Shown here: one piece after another, positions 31,514-41,020 of the stretch
Layout of the letters: every line of letters starts with the position of its first letter
Numbering within the stretch: position 1 is the first letter of the stretch
Assembly: GCA_946185285.1 (NCBI GenBank)
Contig: CAMHIS010000002.1
Coordinates: 1 to 64,000, forward strand
Length of the DNA: 64,000 bases
From: an uncultured Prevotellaceae bacterium
GTDB taxonomy: Bacteria; Bacteroidota; Bacteroidia; Bacteroidales; Bacteroidaceae
Direction of reading: 5' to 3'
Made by a program: the position numbers and the translations under genes
The notes under the pieces: generated by a model
What the model saw: the letters and a program-made list of their open reading frames with translations, nothing else
Databases searched by the model: none
What the model was told of the DNA's origin: nothing

Positions 31514-32176
31514 TCACGCTCTCCGCATCTCTTCTAATAACTGACGCTGGCGGGCACTAAGTGCCGTGGGCAGCGTTACCTGATAGGTGATGATGAGGTC
31601 TCCCCCACCCTGTCCCTTGCCGCGCAGACGGACTTTGGTGCCAGGCTGCGTGCCGGGCTTGATTTTCATCTTAAGTTTCGACGTGCCCACCTGTATCATG
31701 ACCTCGCCACCGAGCAGGGCAGTGTACATATCGATGTTGACAGTAGCCTGCGACTCCTGCGGCCCTTGCTGACGGCTAAAGCCGCCAAAGCCTGACGTGC
31801 CGCGACCAGCACCGCCAAACAGGCTCTCGAAGAACGACGAGAAACCGCCGCCACCGCCTCCTTTGGTGAAACTTGAGAAGTCGAAACCATCGAACGGCGA
31901 GCCGCCACCCTGGCCACCGAAGCCGCCAAAGCCGCCGCCCATCTGGTCGGCCTGTTTCCATTGCTCGCCATACTGGTCGTACTTCTTGCGCTTCTCCGGG
32001 TCGCTGATGACGTCGTACGCCTCGTTCAACGCCTGGAACTTGGCCTTTGCCTTCGGGTCGTCTGGATGCAGGTCGGGGTGGAACTGCTTGGCCCGTTTCA
32101 GGTAAGCCTTCTTCACGTCCTTCTGCGGTATCGACTTGTCGACACCTAAAATTTTGTAGTAGTCAATGAATGCCAT
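31514..32176 (-). CDS. J-domain (CbpA/DnaJ-like) co-chaperone
   Basis: [66 protein letters not shown]; Gly/Phe-rich linker. Confidence 0.92.
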   Translation of the reverse strand: MAFIDYYKILGVDKSIPQKDVKKAYLKRAKQFHPDLHPDDPKAKAKFQALNEAYDVISDPEKRKKYDQYGEQWKQADQMGGGFGGFGGQGGGSPFDGFDFSSFTKGGGGGGFSSFFESLFGGAGRGTSGFGGFSRQQGPQESQATVNIDMYTALLGGEVMIQVGTSKLKMKIKPGTQPGTKVRLRGKGQGGGDLIITYQVTLPTALSARQRQLLEEMRRA

Positions 32177-32289
32177 AATACTTTCCTCCTATTATATTTT
32201 AATCTTTAAAACTTATAGCAAAAAGTGTACCAAACACACATTACGGTAAAGAAAAATCTCCCGAAACTGCGGTAGTAGCAAACCGCCGT

Positions 32290-32355
32290 CTACCCGGCGG
32301 GTAAAGCCGCTCTACCCGCCGGTTACAGGCCCGCTACCCGGCGGGTAGCGGGCAA
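32290..32355. repeat. Three 22-bp phased GC-palindromic units
   Basis: CTACCCG[G/C]CGG starting at 32290, 32312 and 32334 (exact 22-bp spacing); the third is a perfect GCCCGCTACCC-GGC-GGGTAGCGGGC hairpin. Confidence 0.85.
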
Positions 32356-32465
32356 CGTCACCAAGGCTGTCGATATGAAGCGTTAAAGTTACGTAAAAGT
32401 TCAGCAGCAAGAATGTCGTGTCCAATTTATTTAGTAACTTTGCAATCAACGAAAGAGCGAACGAG

Positions 32466-34229
32466 ATGAAGAGACACTGTCTGACCACCCTTGCCATCAT
32501 GACCCTGACACTAACAGCACAAGCGCAGACGCAGAAGACCGTCCGCCTGAAAGTTATTGAGACAAGCGATGTTCACGGCCACTTCTTCCCCTATGACTTC
32601 ATGGAGAAGAAGCCGCTGAAGGGGACGCTCTCGCGGGCCAATACATATATCACCCGTGAGCGGCAGAAGTACGGCGACCGCCTGCTGCTCATCGACAACG
32701 GTGACATACTGCAGGGGCAGCCCTGTGTTTACTGGTCGAACTATGTCATGCCCGAGAATGAGAACCTGGCGGCTCAGGTCGTCAATTACATGAAGTACGA
32801 TGCCGAGACCGTTGGCAACCACGACATAGAACCTGGCCACAAGGTGTACGACAAATGGATTCGCGAGGTGCGCTGTCCGTTGCTGGGAGCCAACATCGTC
32901 AAGGAGGAGTACAAGAACGGCGAGGCCAATCCGCAAAGCGTTTACACGGGCCTGAAGCCCTACTCCGTTCACTACCTGGACGGCGTGAAGATTGTTGTCT
33001 TAGGCATGTTGACACCCGCCATTCCCAACTGGCTGAATAAATCGGTGTGGAAAGGTATGGAGTTTGAGGAGATGACCTCATGTGCCAGGAAGTGGATAAA
33101 ATACATCAAGGAGACAGAGCGTCCCGACCTAATCTTTGGCCTGTTCCACTCAGGACTCAGCGGCGGCATCAAGACCGACGAGTACGAGGAGGATGCCACC
33201 GAGTCAGTAGCCCGCGAGGTGCCTGGCTTCGACATCATCTTCTTCGGCCACGACCATCAGGTTCACAATGAGTGGATTCCAAGCAAGGACGGCCATCGCG
33301 TGCTCTGCATCGACCCCAGCTGTTATGTCAGCAACGTGGCCGAAGCTGAGATTGAACTGACCTATGTTGACGGTAGACTGACGAAGAAGGACATCAAGGG
33401 AAATATCGTCAGCGTTCGCGACGAGGAGGTGGACCAGCGGATGGTCAGTCACTTCCAGCCACAGATAGACCAGATCAAGCAATACGTCGACCGGCGCATC
33501 GGACGCTTCGAGCACTCCATCTATACCCGCGAGAGCTTCTTTGGAAATGCGGCCTTTACCGACCTCATCCACAACCTGCAATTGCAGATTTCGAAGGCCG
33601 ATATCTCGCTGAACGCCCCCTTGTCGTTCAATGCCGTTATCAACGCCGGCGACGTTACCCAGGGCGATATGTTCAAGCTCTACCGTTTCGAGAACCTGCT
33701 CTTCGTGCTTCGCATGACGGGTGAGGAAATCCGCAAGCACCTGGAGTTCAGTTACGATATGTGGACGAACACGATGAAGTCAGCAGACGACCACGCCCTG
33801 CGCCTGAACGACGCCTCCAAGAATGACCAGCAGCGTACCGGATTCCAGAACTACACTTTCAACTTCGACTCTGCCTGCGGCATCGACTACGAAGTCGACC
33901 TCACCAAGCCCGACGGTCAGAAAGTGCGCATTCTGCAGATGTCAGACGGACAACCATTCGACGAGAAGCGATGGTACAAGGTGGTGATGAACAGCTACCG
34001 TGCCAACGGTGGCGGCGAACTTCTCACCCGTGGTGCCGGCATACCCAAGGACTCTCTTGAAGGGCGTGTGCTTTTCCACACGGAACTTGACCAGCGCCAC
34101 TACCTGACACAGGAGATAGAGCGCATGGGTGTCGTTGACCCGCAACCTAACCACAACTGGCGTTTCGTGCCCGAGGAATGGGTGAAGCCCGCCCTGAAGC
34201 GCGACAGCCTATTATTGTTTGGAAGATGA
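32466..34229 (+). CDS. 5'-nucleotidase / metallophosphatase family protein (secreted)
   Basis: Signal peptide; VIETSDVHGHFFPYDF, LLIDNGDILQG, TVGNHDIEPG, FFGHDHQVHN; C-terminal YRANGGGELL. Confidence 0.88.
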   Translation: MKRHCLTTLAIMTLTLTAQAQTQKTVRLKVIETSDVHGHFFPYDFMEKKPLKGTLSRANTYITRERQKYGDRLLLIDNGDILQGQPCVYWSNYVMPENENLAAQVVNYMKYDAETVGNHDIEPGHKVYDKWIREVRCPLLGANIVKEEYKNGEANPQSVYTGLKPYSVHYLDGVKIVVLGMLTPAIPNWLNKSVWKGMEFEEMTSCARKWIKYIKETERPDLIFGLFHSGLSGGIKTDEYEEDATESVAREVPGFDIIFFGHDHQVHNEWIPSKDGHRVLCIDPSCYVSNVAEAEIELTYVDGRLTKKDIKGNIVSVRDEEVDQRMVSHFQPQIDQIKQYVDRRIGRFEHSIYTRESFFGNAAFTDLIHNLQLQISKADISLNAPLSFNAVINAGDVTQGDMFKLYRFENLLFVLRMTGEEIRKHLEFSYDMWTNTMKSADDHALRLNDASKNDQQRTGFQNYTFNFDSACGIDYEVDLTKPDGQKVRILQMSDGQPFDEKRWYKVVMNSYRANGGGELLTRGAGIPKDSLEGRVLFHTELDQRHYLTQEIERMGVVDPQPNHNWRFVPEEWVKPALKRDSLLLFGR

Positions 34230-35053
34230 AAAAGTACTATTTCGTATTCTGCAAGGACGACCTGCTGCTACAGCCGTTAGCAGACGGCTGCTACACCATA
34301 CCGCTCCAGGAGGAGCCGCCCACCGTGGTAAAGCCTTGGACTCACCTGATGGCCATCACGCCGATGGACGACGGCACCCCCGTCATCGCCTACCGCATCG
34401 ATTCCCCGCCCGTTGTTTCCCCCGTCGGTTCCCTTGCCGATTCGTCTGTTGGCTGTACTGCGGCGGTGCCGCAGCCCCCACTTCTTCAGCCCTTTCCCCT
34501 TCGCCAGAGTTACTACAAGCTCCCCCGTCCCCTTTACCTGAAGGCCGGCAAGTGCCAGGAGCTGCTCTACTGGGATCAGAACACAAAGTTCTGCGGCGTC
34601 TGCGGCGCACCCATGCGCATGGACACCGACATCTCGAAAAAGTGTACCGAATGTGGAAAGGAGGTATGGCCTCAGTTAGCCACCGCCGTCATTGTACTCA
34701 TCCATCGCGGCGACGAAGTGCTGTTAGTGCGTGCCAAGAACTTCCGTACCGACTTCTATGGTCTCGTTGCCGGTTTCGTTGAGACTGGCGAGACGCTCGA
34801 GGAAGCCGTAGCACGCGAGGCTATGGAGGAAACAGGCGTTACTATTAACAACATCCGTTACTTCGCCTCGCAGCCCTGGCCTTACCCTTGCGGACTGATG
34901 GTTGGCTTCCATGCCGACTACGTCAGCGGCGAAATCTGTCTGCAGCGCAGCGAGATTGCCAAGGGCGGCTGGTTCCGTCGCGACAATCTGCCCACCATAC
35001 CTGAAAAGCTCTCTATAGCCCGGATGCTCTTAGACGACTGGCTACTCCACTAA
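34226..35053 (+). CDS. nudC: NAD(+) diphosphatase (NudC-like Nudix hydrolase)
   Basis: Zinc ribbon FCGVCGAPM...KCTECGKE; Nudix box GFVETGETLEEAVAREAMEETG; SQPWPYPCGLMVGF. Confidence 0.92.
   Translation: MKKYYFVFCKDDLLLQPLADGCYTIPLQEEPPTVVKPWTHLMAITPMDDGTPVIAYRIDSPPVVSPVGSLADSSVGCTAAVPQPPLLQPFPLRQSYYKLPRPLYLKAGKCQELLYWDQNTKFCGVCGAPMRMDTDISKKCTECGKEVWPQLATAVIVLIHRGDEVLLVRAKNFRTDFYGLVAGFVETGETLEEAVAREAMEETGVTINNIRYFASQPWPYPCGLMVGFHADYVSGEICLQRSEIAKGGWFRRDNLPTIPEKLSIARMLLDDWLLH
34452..34476. repeat. 25-nt GC palindrome unit inside nudC
   Basis: GCTGTACTGCGGCGGTGCCGCAGCC; 24/25 identical to 56006..56030. Confidence 0.75.
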
Positions 35054-36679
35054 GAGCCGTTCGTTCTTGGGGTACTTCACCTTGTACTGCAACAGCAGTT
35101 CCTGCTTTCCGCCGCTATCCAGGTCCAGCGTCCAAGTGACGATGCCCGTATCCTTGTTGCGCTGTCCGCCACTCAGTTCCTCCACCGTCACGTTGATATC
35201 CGAGTTGCGGGCTATTGGCGTCTGGTCGTAGACGTTCAACTTGACGGCCTCGCGCCGAGTATTTGTCACCTTGATGTTCCAGGTGACGGTCTGTTCCTGA
35301 TTAGAACCCAAGAAGCGGCGTGTCGACTTCTCGTTCACCTTCGTGCGCTCAACGCGGATGCTTGGGTCGCGCCCAAGTGAGAGCAGCAGGGTGTCGGTGG
35401 CCGACGAGGTGTTCAGCCGGCTCTTTCCCACGTAGGAATTCTCATAGAAAACATTGGCGTCGCCCTCCAGGAGGTTCAGCTTCTGCCATTCGGTAACCTC
35501 GGCCACGAGAAACGCCTCCTTGTCCTTCTTAGGATATGCCTTGTAAATATAGGTGGCCGGCAGCTGGTAGCGCGCAATCTCGGTGGCAATGGCTTTCGTC
35601 GACGACGGTAGCGACAGCGGCTGACCGATGGTGAACTCATAGCCGAAGAGCGACTGCTGTTGCCGCACTTCTATCAGCTCGCTCTCGGGCTCCTCGTCTA
35701 AGTCCTCCACTCCTGCCCCCTGCAGGGCCTCTTCAACAGTTCTTTCCAGCGCCATCGGCTCGGCGGCAGCAGCTCTGCCATAGGCTTTCCTATATAGGCG
35801 TTTCACCGCGACGGGTTTCTCGAAGTCGAGCCAGTATGTGCCCAGTGTGGGAGCGGTGTTCGAACGATTGGGATTGGCCGACGAAAGAGTAATGTTGGCC
35901 TGCTGCCAGTCCTCCTTCGTGTTCTGCACGATGTTCACCTTGTACGACATGTCCACCGGCTTGTTGATGCCTGTCGAATAGATGTCGTAGGAAGGATACC
36001 AACTGGCATTGGTCACATAGTAGCTGATGCTGAAGGCAGCCTGTGCAGCCTGCGCGGCACTCACCTTCACGTCGACGTCATACACCTCCTTGGGTTTCAC
36101 GCGTTGTAGCGAGTCGAGGGTCTTCTTGGTGCGGTTTTTCTCCTTTTCCAGGTCTTTCAGCTGGTCGGCCAGCGTCTGACTGCGCTTTTTCAGCGTGAGC
36201 AGTTCCTGAGCATAGTAGTTGTTCAGCTCTTTGATGTTGGCCAATGGTGTGGCTACGGTACGTCCCGCAACCGAGCAGTTGGCCTTCACCATCTCAGCCT
36301 GGGCTTCCACCACCTGCTGCTCGTCTTGCACCTGCTGTATCCTGTGCTCCACGCTGGCAACGGCCTGTTCGGCCAGGGTCAGTTTGCGGGCCTGTGCCAG
36401 ACTGTCGCTGATGGTGCGGCGGTGGCTCACGCCCAGCACGGTAAGCCGTCCGTTGGCCCTCACCTGCAGGCTCTTGGTGTCCATATAGGGCGAGAAGCCC
36501 GTGAAGGTCACCGTCTGCTCGCCAGGTTTCAAGGCCACGGTCTTGGTTCTTTTCACCTGTGCGCCATTGGTAAAGATGGTCACACTTTCCAGCTTGGCAG
36601 TCTGTTTCTCCTGCTCTGCGCGGGCATCTGTCGTCATCATGGCGATACAAGCCAACAAAATAGTGCAAGTCTGTTTCAT
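35042..36679 (-). CDS. DUF4139 / mucoidy inhibitor MuiA family protein
   Basis: VTIFTNGAQVKRTKTVALKPGEQTVTFTGFSPYMDTKSLQVR; SYYVTNASWYPSYDIYSTGINKPVDMSYKVNIVQNTKEDW. Confidence 0.85.
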   Translation of the reverse strand: MKQTCTILLACIAMMTTDARAEQEKQTAKLESVTIFTNGAQVKRTKTVALKPGEQTVTFTGFSPYMDTKSLQVRANGRLTVLGVSHRRTISDSLAQARKLTLAEQAVASVEHRIQQVQDEQQVVEAQAEMVKANCSVAGRTVATPLANIKELNNYYAQELLTLKKRSQTLADQLKDLEKEKNRTKKTLDSLQRVKPKEVYDVDVKVSAAQAAQAAFSISYYVTNASWYPSYDIYSTGINKPVDMSYKVNIVQNTKEDWQQANITLSSANPNRSNTAPTLGTYWLDFEKPVAVKRLYRKAYGRAAAAEPMALERTVEEALQGAGVEDLDEEPESELIEVRQQQSLFGYEFTIGQPLSLPSSTKAIATEIARYQLPATYIYKAYPKKDKEAFLVAEVTEWQKLNLLEGDANVFYENSYVGKSRLNTSSATDTLLLSLGRDPSIRVERTKVNEKSTRRFLGSNQEQTVTWNIKVTNTRREAVKLNVYDQTPIARNSDINVTVEELSGGQRNKDTGIVTWTLDLDSGGKQELLLQYKVKYPKNERLLVE

Positions 36680-36683
36680 CCGA

Positions 36684-37499
36684 TTAGTATTCTATAAGCG
36701 TTGTTGTCAACTTTCCGTCAAACGAAATCGTGTTCTCAGCCTTGTAGCAGGCGGCCCCGTCGGGTATGCAAATGGTTGCCACGAAATGGAAGCCCTGCGT
36801 GTCGACCTTTGTAAACTCCATGTTGCTGAGCACGGACTGGTCGAGGAACTCCTGTGGAATCTTCGAGGCGAAGAGCTGCTTCTTGAAGTCGGTTGAGAAC
36901 ATTTTCTGTGCTCCCTGGAACACGCTGACGTGCATGATGTTGTCGTAGTAGACGTTGTCAACCTCTACGCCGTCTTCGTTGTATGACGTGGTGTGAACCT
37001 TGTACTTCGTAGGATTGATGACCAGATACCAATGGTAGCGTGCTCCGTTGTAGTGGACCACCGAGTCGGTCTTCACCACCTCGGTATATGTTTGCACACG
37101 GGGCTGGTCACGAACGAAGGCAAAAGCGTGAATGGGGTCGTTGCTCTTCTGAAGTCTGACCTCGTCGCCGTTCTGATTCTTGATGCAGAACCAGTTTGCC
37201 GACTGCTTGACGATGGGGTATTTGGCCCCGACGTCCACCAACACCAGCGAATCCTTCACGATGCGGAACAGCGTAGGCTGGCTGATGGTGTCGGGATAGA
37301 AAATGGTGTCGCCGGCTGCACGGAAGGACACTTCGCCCGTCTCGTCGTCGACCCAGATGCCCTGAAGCAGCTTCTTGGCCTCCAGGCTCTCCTTCTCCTC
37401 CTCGGCCTCGCGCTGTTTCGGGGAATCGGACTTCGACGAGCACGCGACGAACAGTACCAGCGTCGTCAGCGTACAGAACGTGATGAGCAGTTTTCTCAT
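36684..37499 (-). CDS. Lipoprotein of unknown function (possibly DUF4738)
   Basis: Lipobox LFVACSSK; LLQGIWVDDETGEVSFRAAGDTIFYPDTISQPTLFRI. Confidence 0.65.
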   Translation of the reverse strand: MRKLLITFCTLTTLVLFVACSSKSDSPKQREAEEEKESLEAKKLLQGIWVDDETGEVSFRAAGDTIFYPDTISQPTLFRIVKDSLVLVDVGAKYPIVKQSANWFCIKNQNGDEVRLQKSNDPIHAFAFVRDQPRVQTYTEVVKTDSVVHYNGARYHWYLVINPTKYKVHTTSYNEDGVEVDNVYYDNIMHVSVFQGAQKMFSTDFKKQLFASKIPQEFLDQSVLSNMEFTKVDTQGFHFVATICIPDGAACYKAENTISFDGKLTTTLIEY

Positions 37500-38818
37500 G
37501 AGCGGCCTATACAGTAATATTCGAAATTATTCTCCTGTAGTTCCTCTGCATCGAAGATGTTACGGCCGTCGATAACCAGCGGACGCTTCATCGCCTTGTG
37601 GATGACGCCCCAGGTGGGCAGGCGGAACTCCTTCCACTCCGTCAGCAGCAGCAGGGCGTCGGCATCGAGCACGGCATCGTACTTGTCGCGGCAATAGACG
37701 ACGCGGTCGCCGACACGACGGCGGCACTCGTCCATGGCCACAGGGTCGTAGACGCGTACGTTACAGCCAGCCTGCAACAGCTTGTCAATCATGACAAGGG
37801 CCGTCGACTCGCGCATGTCGTCGGTCTCGGGCTTGAACGACAGACCCCAGAGGGCAATGGTGAGTCCGCTGAGCGACTGTCCCCCGAAGGCCTTCTCCAG
37901 CTTCCTGTAGAGAACGCCTTTCTGATGCTCGTTCACGCGCTCCACAGCTTTCAGCACCTCCATCGAATAGCCGTTCTGGTCGGCAGTCTTGATGAGGGCC
38001 TTCACGTCCTTGGGGAAGCACGAACCGCCGTAGCCGCAACCGGCATAGAGGAACTTTCGGCCGATACGGGTGTCGGAGCCAATTCCCGCGCGAACCATAT
38101 TTATATCAGCCCCCACCAGCTCGCAGAGATTTGCCATGTCGTTCATGAATGAGATGCGGGTGGCCAGCATGGAGTTGGCCGCATATTTGGTCATCTCAGC
38201 CGACGGAATGTCCATGAAGATGACGCGGAAGTTATTGATGAGGAAGGGCTTGTACAGACGTGTCAGTACCTTTTTGGCACGCTCGCTCTCTGTACCTACG
38301 ACCACACGGTCGGGCGACATGAAATCCTTGATAGCATTACCCTCCTTGAGGAATTCCGGGTTCGAGGCCACGTCGAAGGTCACGTCCTCGCAGCCACGCT
38401 TCTGCAGTTCCTCCTCGATGGCCTTTCGGACTTTGGCGGCAGTACCTACGGGAACAGTCGACTTGGTGACTACCACGACGTAGTGGTTCAGGTGCTGGCC
38501 AATGGTTCGCGCAACCTGCAGCACATATTTCAGATCGGCCGACCCGTCTTCGTCGGGAGGCGTACCGACAGCCGAGAACACAATCTCAACATCGTCGAGC
38601 ACCGAAGCCAGGTCAGTGGCAAACTTCAAGCGGCCGGCAGCCACGTTCTTCTTCACCAGTTCGTCGAGTCCTGGCTCATAGATGGGAATCTCGCCGTGCT
38701 GCAAACGGTCTATCTTGACGGCATCTACATCGACGCAGGTAACCGTTGCGCCTGTGTCGGCAAAACACGTGCCCGACACCAGACCGACATATCCCGTTCC
38801 TACGATTGCAATATTCAT
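37496..38818 (-). CDS. ugd: UDP-glucose 6-dehydrogenase
   Basis: MNIAIVGTGYVGLVSGTCFADTGATVTCVDVD; GIGSDTRIGRKFLYAGCGYGGSCFPKDVKALI; ALWGLSFKPETDDMRESTAL. Confidence 0.94.
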   Translation of the reverse strand: MNIAIVGTGYVGLVSGTCFADTGATVTCVDVDAVKIDRLQHGEIPIYEPGLDELVKKNVAAGRLKFATDLASVLDDVEIVFSAVGTPPDEDGSADLKYVLQVARTIGQHLNHYVVVVTKSTVPVGTAAKVRKAIEEELQKRGCEDVTFDVASNPEFLKEGNAIKDFMSPDRVVVGTESERAKKVLTRLYKPFLINNFRVIFMDIPSAEMTKYAANSMLATRISFMNDMANLCELVGADINMVRAGIGSDTRIGRKFLYAGCGYGGSCFPKDVKALIKTADQNGYSMEVLKAVERVNEHQKGVLYRKLEKAFGGQSLSGLTIALWGLSFKPETDDMRESTALVMIDKLLQAGCNVRVYDPVAMDECRRRVGDRVVYCRDKYDAVLDADALLLLTEWKEFRLPTWGVIHKAMKRPLVIDGRNIFDAEELQENNFEYYCIGRS

Positions 38819-38847
38819 CTCTATATCAAATATTTAATGGCTATGAC

Positions 38848-39384
38848 TTAATCAAACAGTTCAGCATCCTTCAGCAGTGGCTGCTTCAGGTCCTTCTCGC
38901 TGGTGAGCACGTCCTTAGGGTCGATGGGCCACTCAATACCTAATTGCGGGTCGTTCCATCGGATACCGGCATCCTGCTGAGGGGCATAGGCATTGTCAAC
39001 CTTATACATGAAGATGGCTTCGTCGCTGAGCACCAGGAATCCGTGGGCGAAACCGCGGGGAATGAAGAACTGACGCTTGTTGTCCTCGCTCAGTTCAACC
39101 ATGACGTGCTGGCCAAAGGTCGGCGAACTCTTGCGTATGTCAACAGCCACGTCAACAACCCTGCCCTTGATGACCCGCACCAGCTTGGCCTGCGAACAGT
39201 CGCCCTTCTGGTAGTGCAGGCCGCGCAGCACACCGTAGCTGGACTTCGACTCGTTGTCCTGGATAAAGTGTACCGGCCCGACGTGCTCTTCAAACTCTGC
39301 CTGCTTCCAGGCCTCCATAAAATAACCACGGGCATCGTTGAACACACGCGGCTCAATGATGTAGACGCCTTCGATTTCTGTTTC
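38848..39384 (-). CDS. rfbC: dTDP-4-dehydrorhamnose 3,5-epimerase
   Basis: IEGVYIIEPRVFNDARGYFMEAWKQAEF; GVLRGLHYQKGDCSQAKLVRVIKGRVVDVAVDIR; FFIPRGFAHGFLVLSDEAIF. Start may instead be at 39396. Confidence 0.93.
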   Translation of the reverse strand, partial: ETEIEGVYIIEPRVFNDARGYFMEAWKQAEFEEHVGPVHFIQDNESKSSYGVLRGLHYQKGDCSQAKLVRVIKGRVVDVAVDIRKSSPTFGQHVMVELSEDNKRQFFIPRGFAHGFLVLSDEAIFMYKVDNAYAPQQDAGIRWNDPQLGIEWPIDPKDVLTSEKDLKQPLLKDAELFD

Positions 39385-39487
39385 TATATACTCCATTTAT
39401 GTCGATTTTTGTGCAAAGATACAGCTTTTTTTTTATTCTGCGCTCATTTTAAGTTTCTTTTATTTGGAAATATCATAAAAAAGCCGT

Positions 39488-39495
39488 ACTTTTGC
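39488..39495 (+). promoter_or_regulatory. -7 element TACTTTTG immediately before the start codon at 39500
   Basis: GTACTTTTGCAGTCGTGATAGAACTTGAAAGGC; only 4 nt between TACTTTTG and GTG. Confidence 0.55.
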
Positions 39496-39499
39496 AGTC

Positions 39500-40507
39500 G
39501 TGATAGAACTTGAAAGGCATATTGAGATTCTTTTGCTGAGCAATGACTGCGTCATCGTTCCCGATTTAGGCGGGTTTATGGCGCATCACATTGAGGCACG
39601 CTACGACGAGGAGGACAAGATGTTTCTGCCGCCGCAGCGCACTTTGGGCTTTAATCCGCAGCTCAAGCTTAACGACTCGTTGCTGGCGCAGTCCTATGTC
39701 GAGGCCTACGACATCAGCTACCCCGAGGCCATCCGCCGGATTGAGGCTGAGGTCGTCGAGCTGAGGCAGCATCTTGAAAACGAAGGTTGCTATGAACTGA
39801 ACGACATCGGGCTGTTGAAGGTCAACGACGAGGGGAAGCTGGAGTTCACCCCCTGCGAGGCAGGCATACTGACCCCAGAACTCTATGGACTGAGTTCGTT
39901 CGAGATGAAGCCCATCAAGGAAACTGCCAAGCCCGCCGTTATGGTTCGCATCAAAGAGGATGAGCCGTCCGAGGAGCGTGCCATCACCGTCAAGATGTCG
40001 TGGATTCGCAACACCGTGGCAGTCGCCGCAGCGCTTCTCGCCTTCTTCCTGATGACCAAGCCAGTCAGCAACAGCGAGCAGCAGGGCGTGATGATGAGCC
40101 AGATAAACCTGCCCATCATGCCGAAGGAGCAAACCAAGGTTACCGTCAAACTGGAGCGGAATACCCCAGCGCAAAACTTGCATAAGAATGATGTCGCCCC
40201 AGAAGCGCCGGCAGTTAAAGAAGCACTGGCAGAGCCCGAGCCTCAAGCCGTCGCTCCTGTTGAGCCTGTCGTAAAGGCCAACTACTGCATCGTCGTGGCC
40301 AGCCAGGTATCACAGAAGGGTGCCGACGCGTTTGTCAACCAGCTCAGGAAGAAAGGCTTCGACGACGCGCGCGTGTACATTTATAATAATATACGCCGGG
40401 TTGTCTGCGGTTCATTCCAGACCGAGGGCGAGGCTTACCGCAGACTCCAGTCAGTCCATCAGGACGCAGAATTGGCTGAGGCATGGGTTTTCAAGATTAA
40501 GCATTGA
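39500..40507 (+). CDS. HU-CCDC81-like N-terminal domain + TM + SPOR-domain protein (GTG start)
   Basis: IELERHIEILLLSNDCVIVPDLGGFMAHH ... RTLGFNPQLKLNDSLLAQSY; TM segment; C-terminal YCIVVASQVSQKGADAFVNQLRKKGFDDARVYIYNNIRRVVCGSF. Confidence 0.85.
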   Translation: MIELERHIEILLLSNDCVIVPDLGGFMAHHIEARYDEEDKMFLPPQRTLGFNPQLKLNDSLLAQSYVEAYDISYPEAIRRIEAEVVELRQHLENEGCYELNDIGLLKVNDEGKLEFTPCEAGILTPELYGLSSFEMKPIKETAKPAVMVRIKEDEPSEERAITVKMSWIRNTVAVAAALLAFFLMTKPVSNSEQQGVMMSQINLPIMPKEQTKVTVKLERNTPAQNLHKNDVAPEAPAVKEALAEPEPQAVAPVEPVVKANYCIVVASQVSQKGADAFVNQLRKKGFDDARVYIYNNIRRVVCGSFQTEGEAYRRLQSVHQDAELAEAWVFKIKH

Positions 40508-40511
40508 CCTG

Positions 40512-41015
40512 ATGAAGCGAGTACGGTGTCCGAAGTGCGACCATTACATCATTTTCGATGAGACCAAATACAGCGAAGGCCAGTCGCTTGTCTTCCAATG
40601 TGATGAGTGCGGTAAGCAGTTCGGCATTCGCATCACTTCAAAAACGCCCCCTAAGCAGGGGGAGAATGAGGAAGACTTCGGCTCCATCGTCGTCATCGAG
40701 AACGTGTTCCATTACAAGCAGGTCATTCCCCTCCAGATGGGCGACAACGTCATCGGTCGCTACCAGAAAGGCAACCCCATCAACACCCCCTTCGAGACCG
40801 TGGACCCCAGCGTCGACCTCAACCATTGTACCATCAACGTCAGCCGTGACAAGCACGGCCAACTGCGCTACACCTTGGCCGACAACAACAGTAACACCGG
40901 TACCTTCGTCGACAACGTAGAAGTCAAGCAGCGTGAGCGTCGCATCATCGAAGACGGCACACTCTTCACCATCGGTGCCACCAGTATCATCCTGCGCGCG
41001 GCTGACAGTCAATAA
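40512..41015 (+). CDS. Zinc-ribbon + FHA domain protein
   Basis: MKRVRCPKCDHYIIFDETKYSEGQSLVFQCDECGKQFG; FHA-like NVIGRYQKGNPINTPFETVDPSVDLNHCTINVSRDKHGQLRYTLADNNSNTGTFVDN. Confidence 0.87.
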   Translation: MKRVRCPKCDHYIIFDETKYSEGQSLVFQCDECGKQFGIRITSKTPPKQGENEEDFGSIVVIENVFHYKQVIPLQMGDNVIGRYQKGNPINTPFETVDPSVDLNHCTINVSRDKHGQLRYTLADNNSNTGTFVDNVEVKQRERRIIEDGTLFTIGATSIILRAADSQ

Positions 41016-41020
41016 TCCCA

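Noticed and set aside
32290-32355. Possible CRISPR array
   Set aside because: Only three 22-bp units, contiguous without spacers, and no cas genes in the window.
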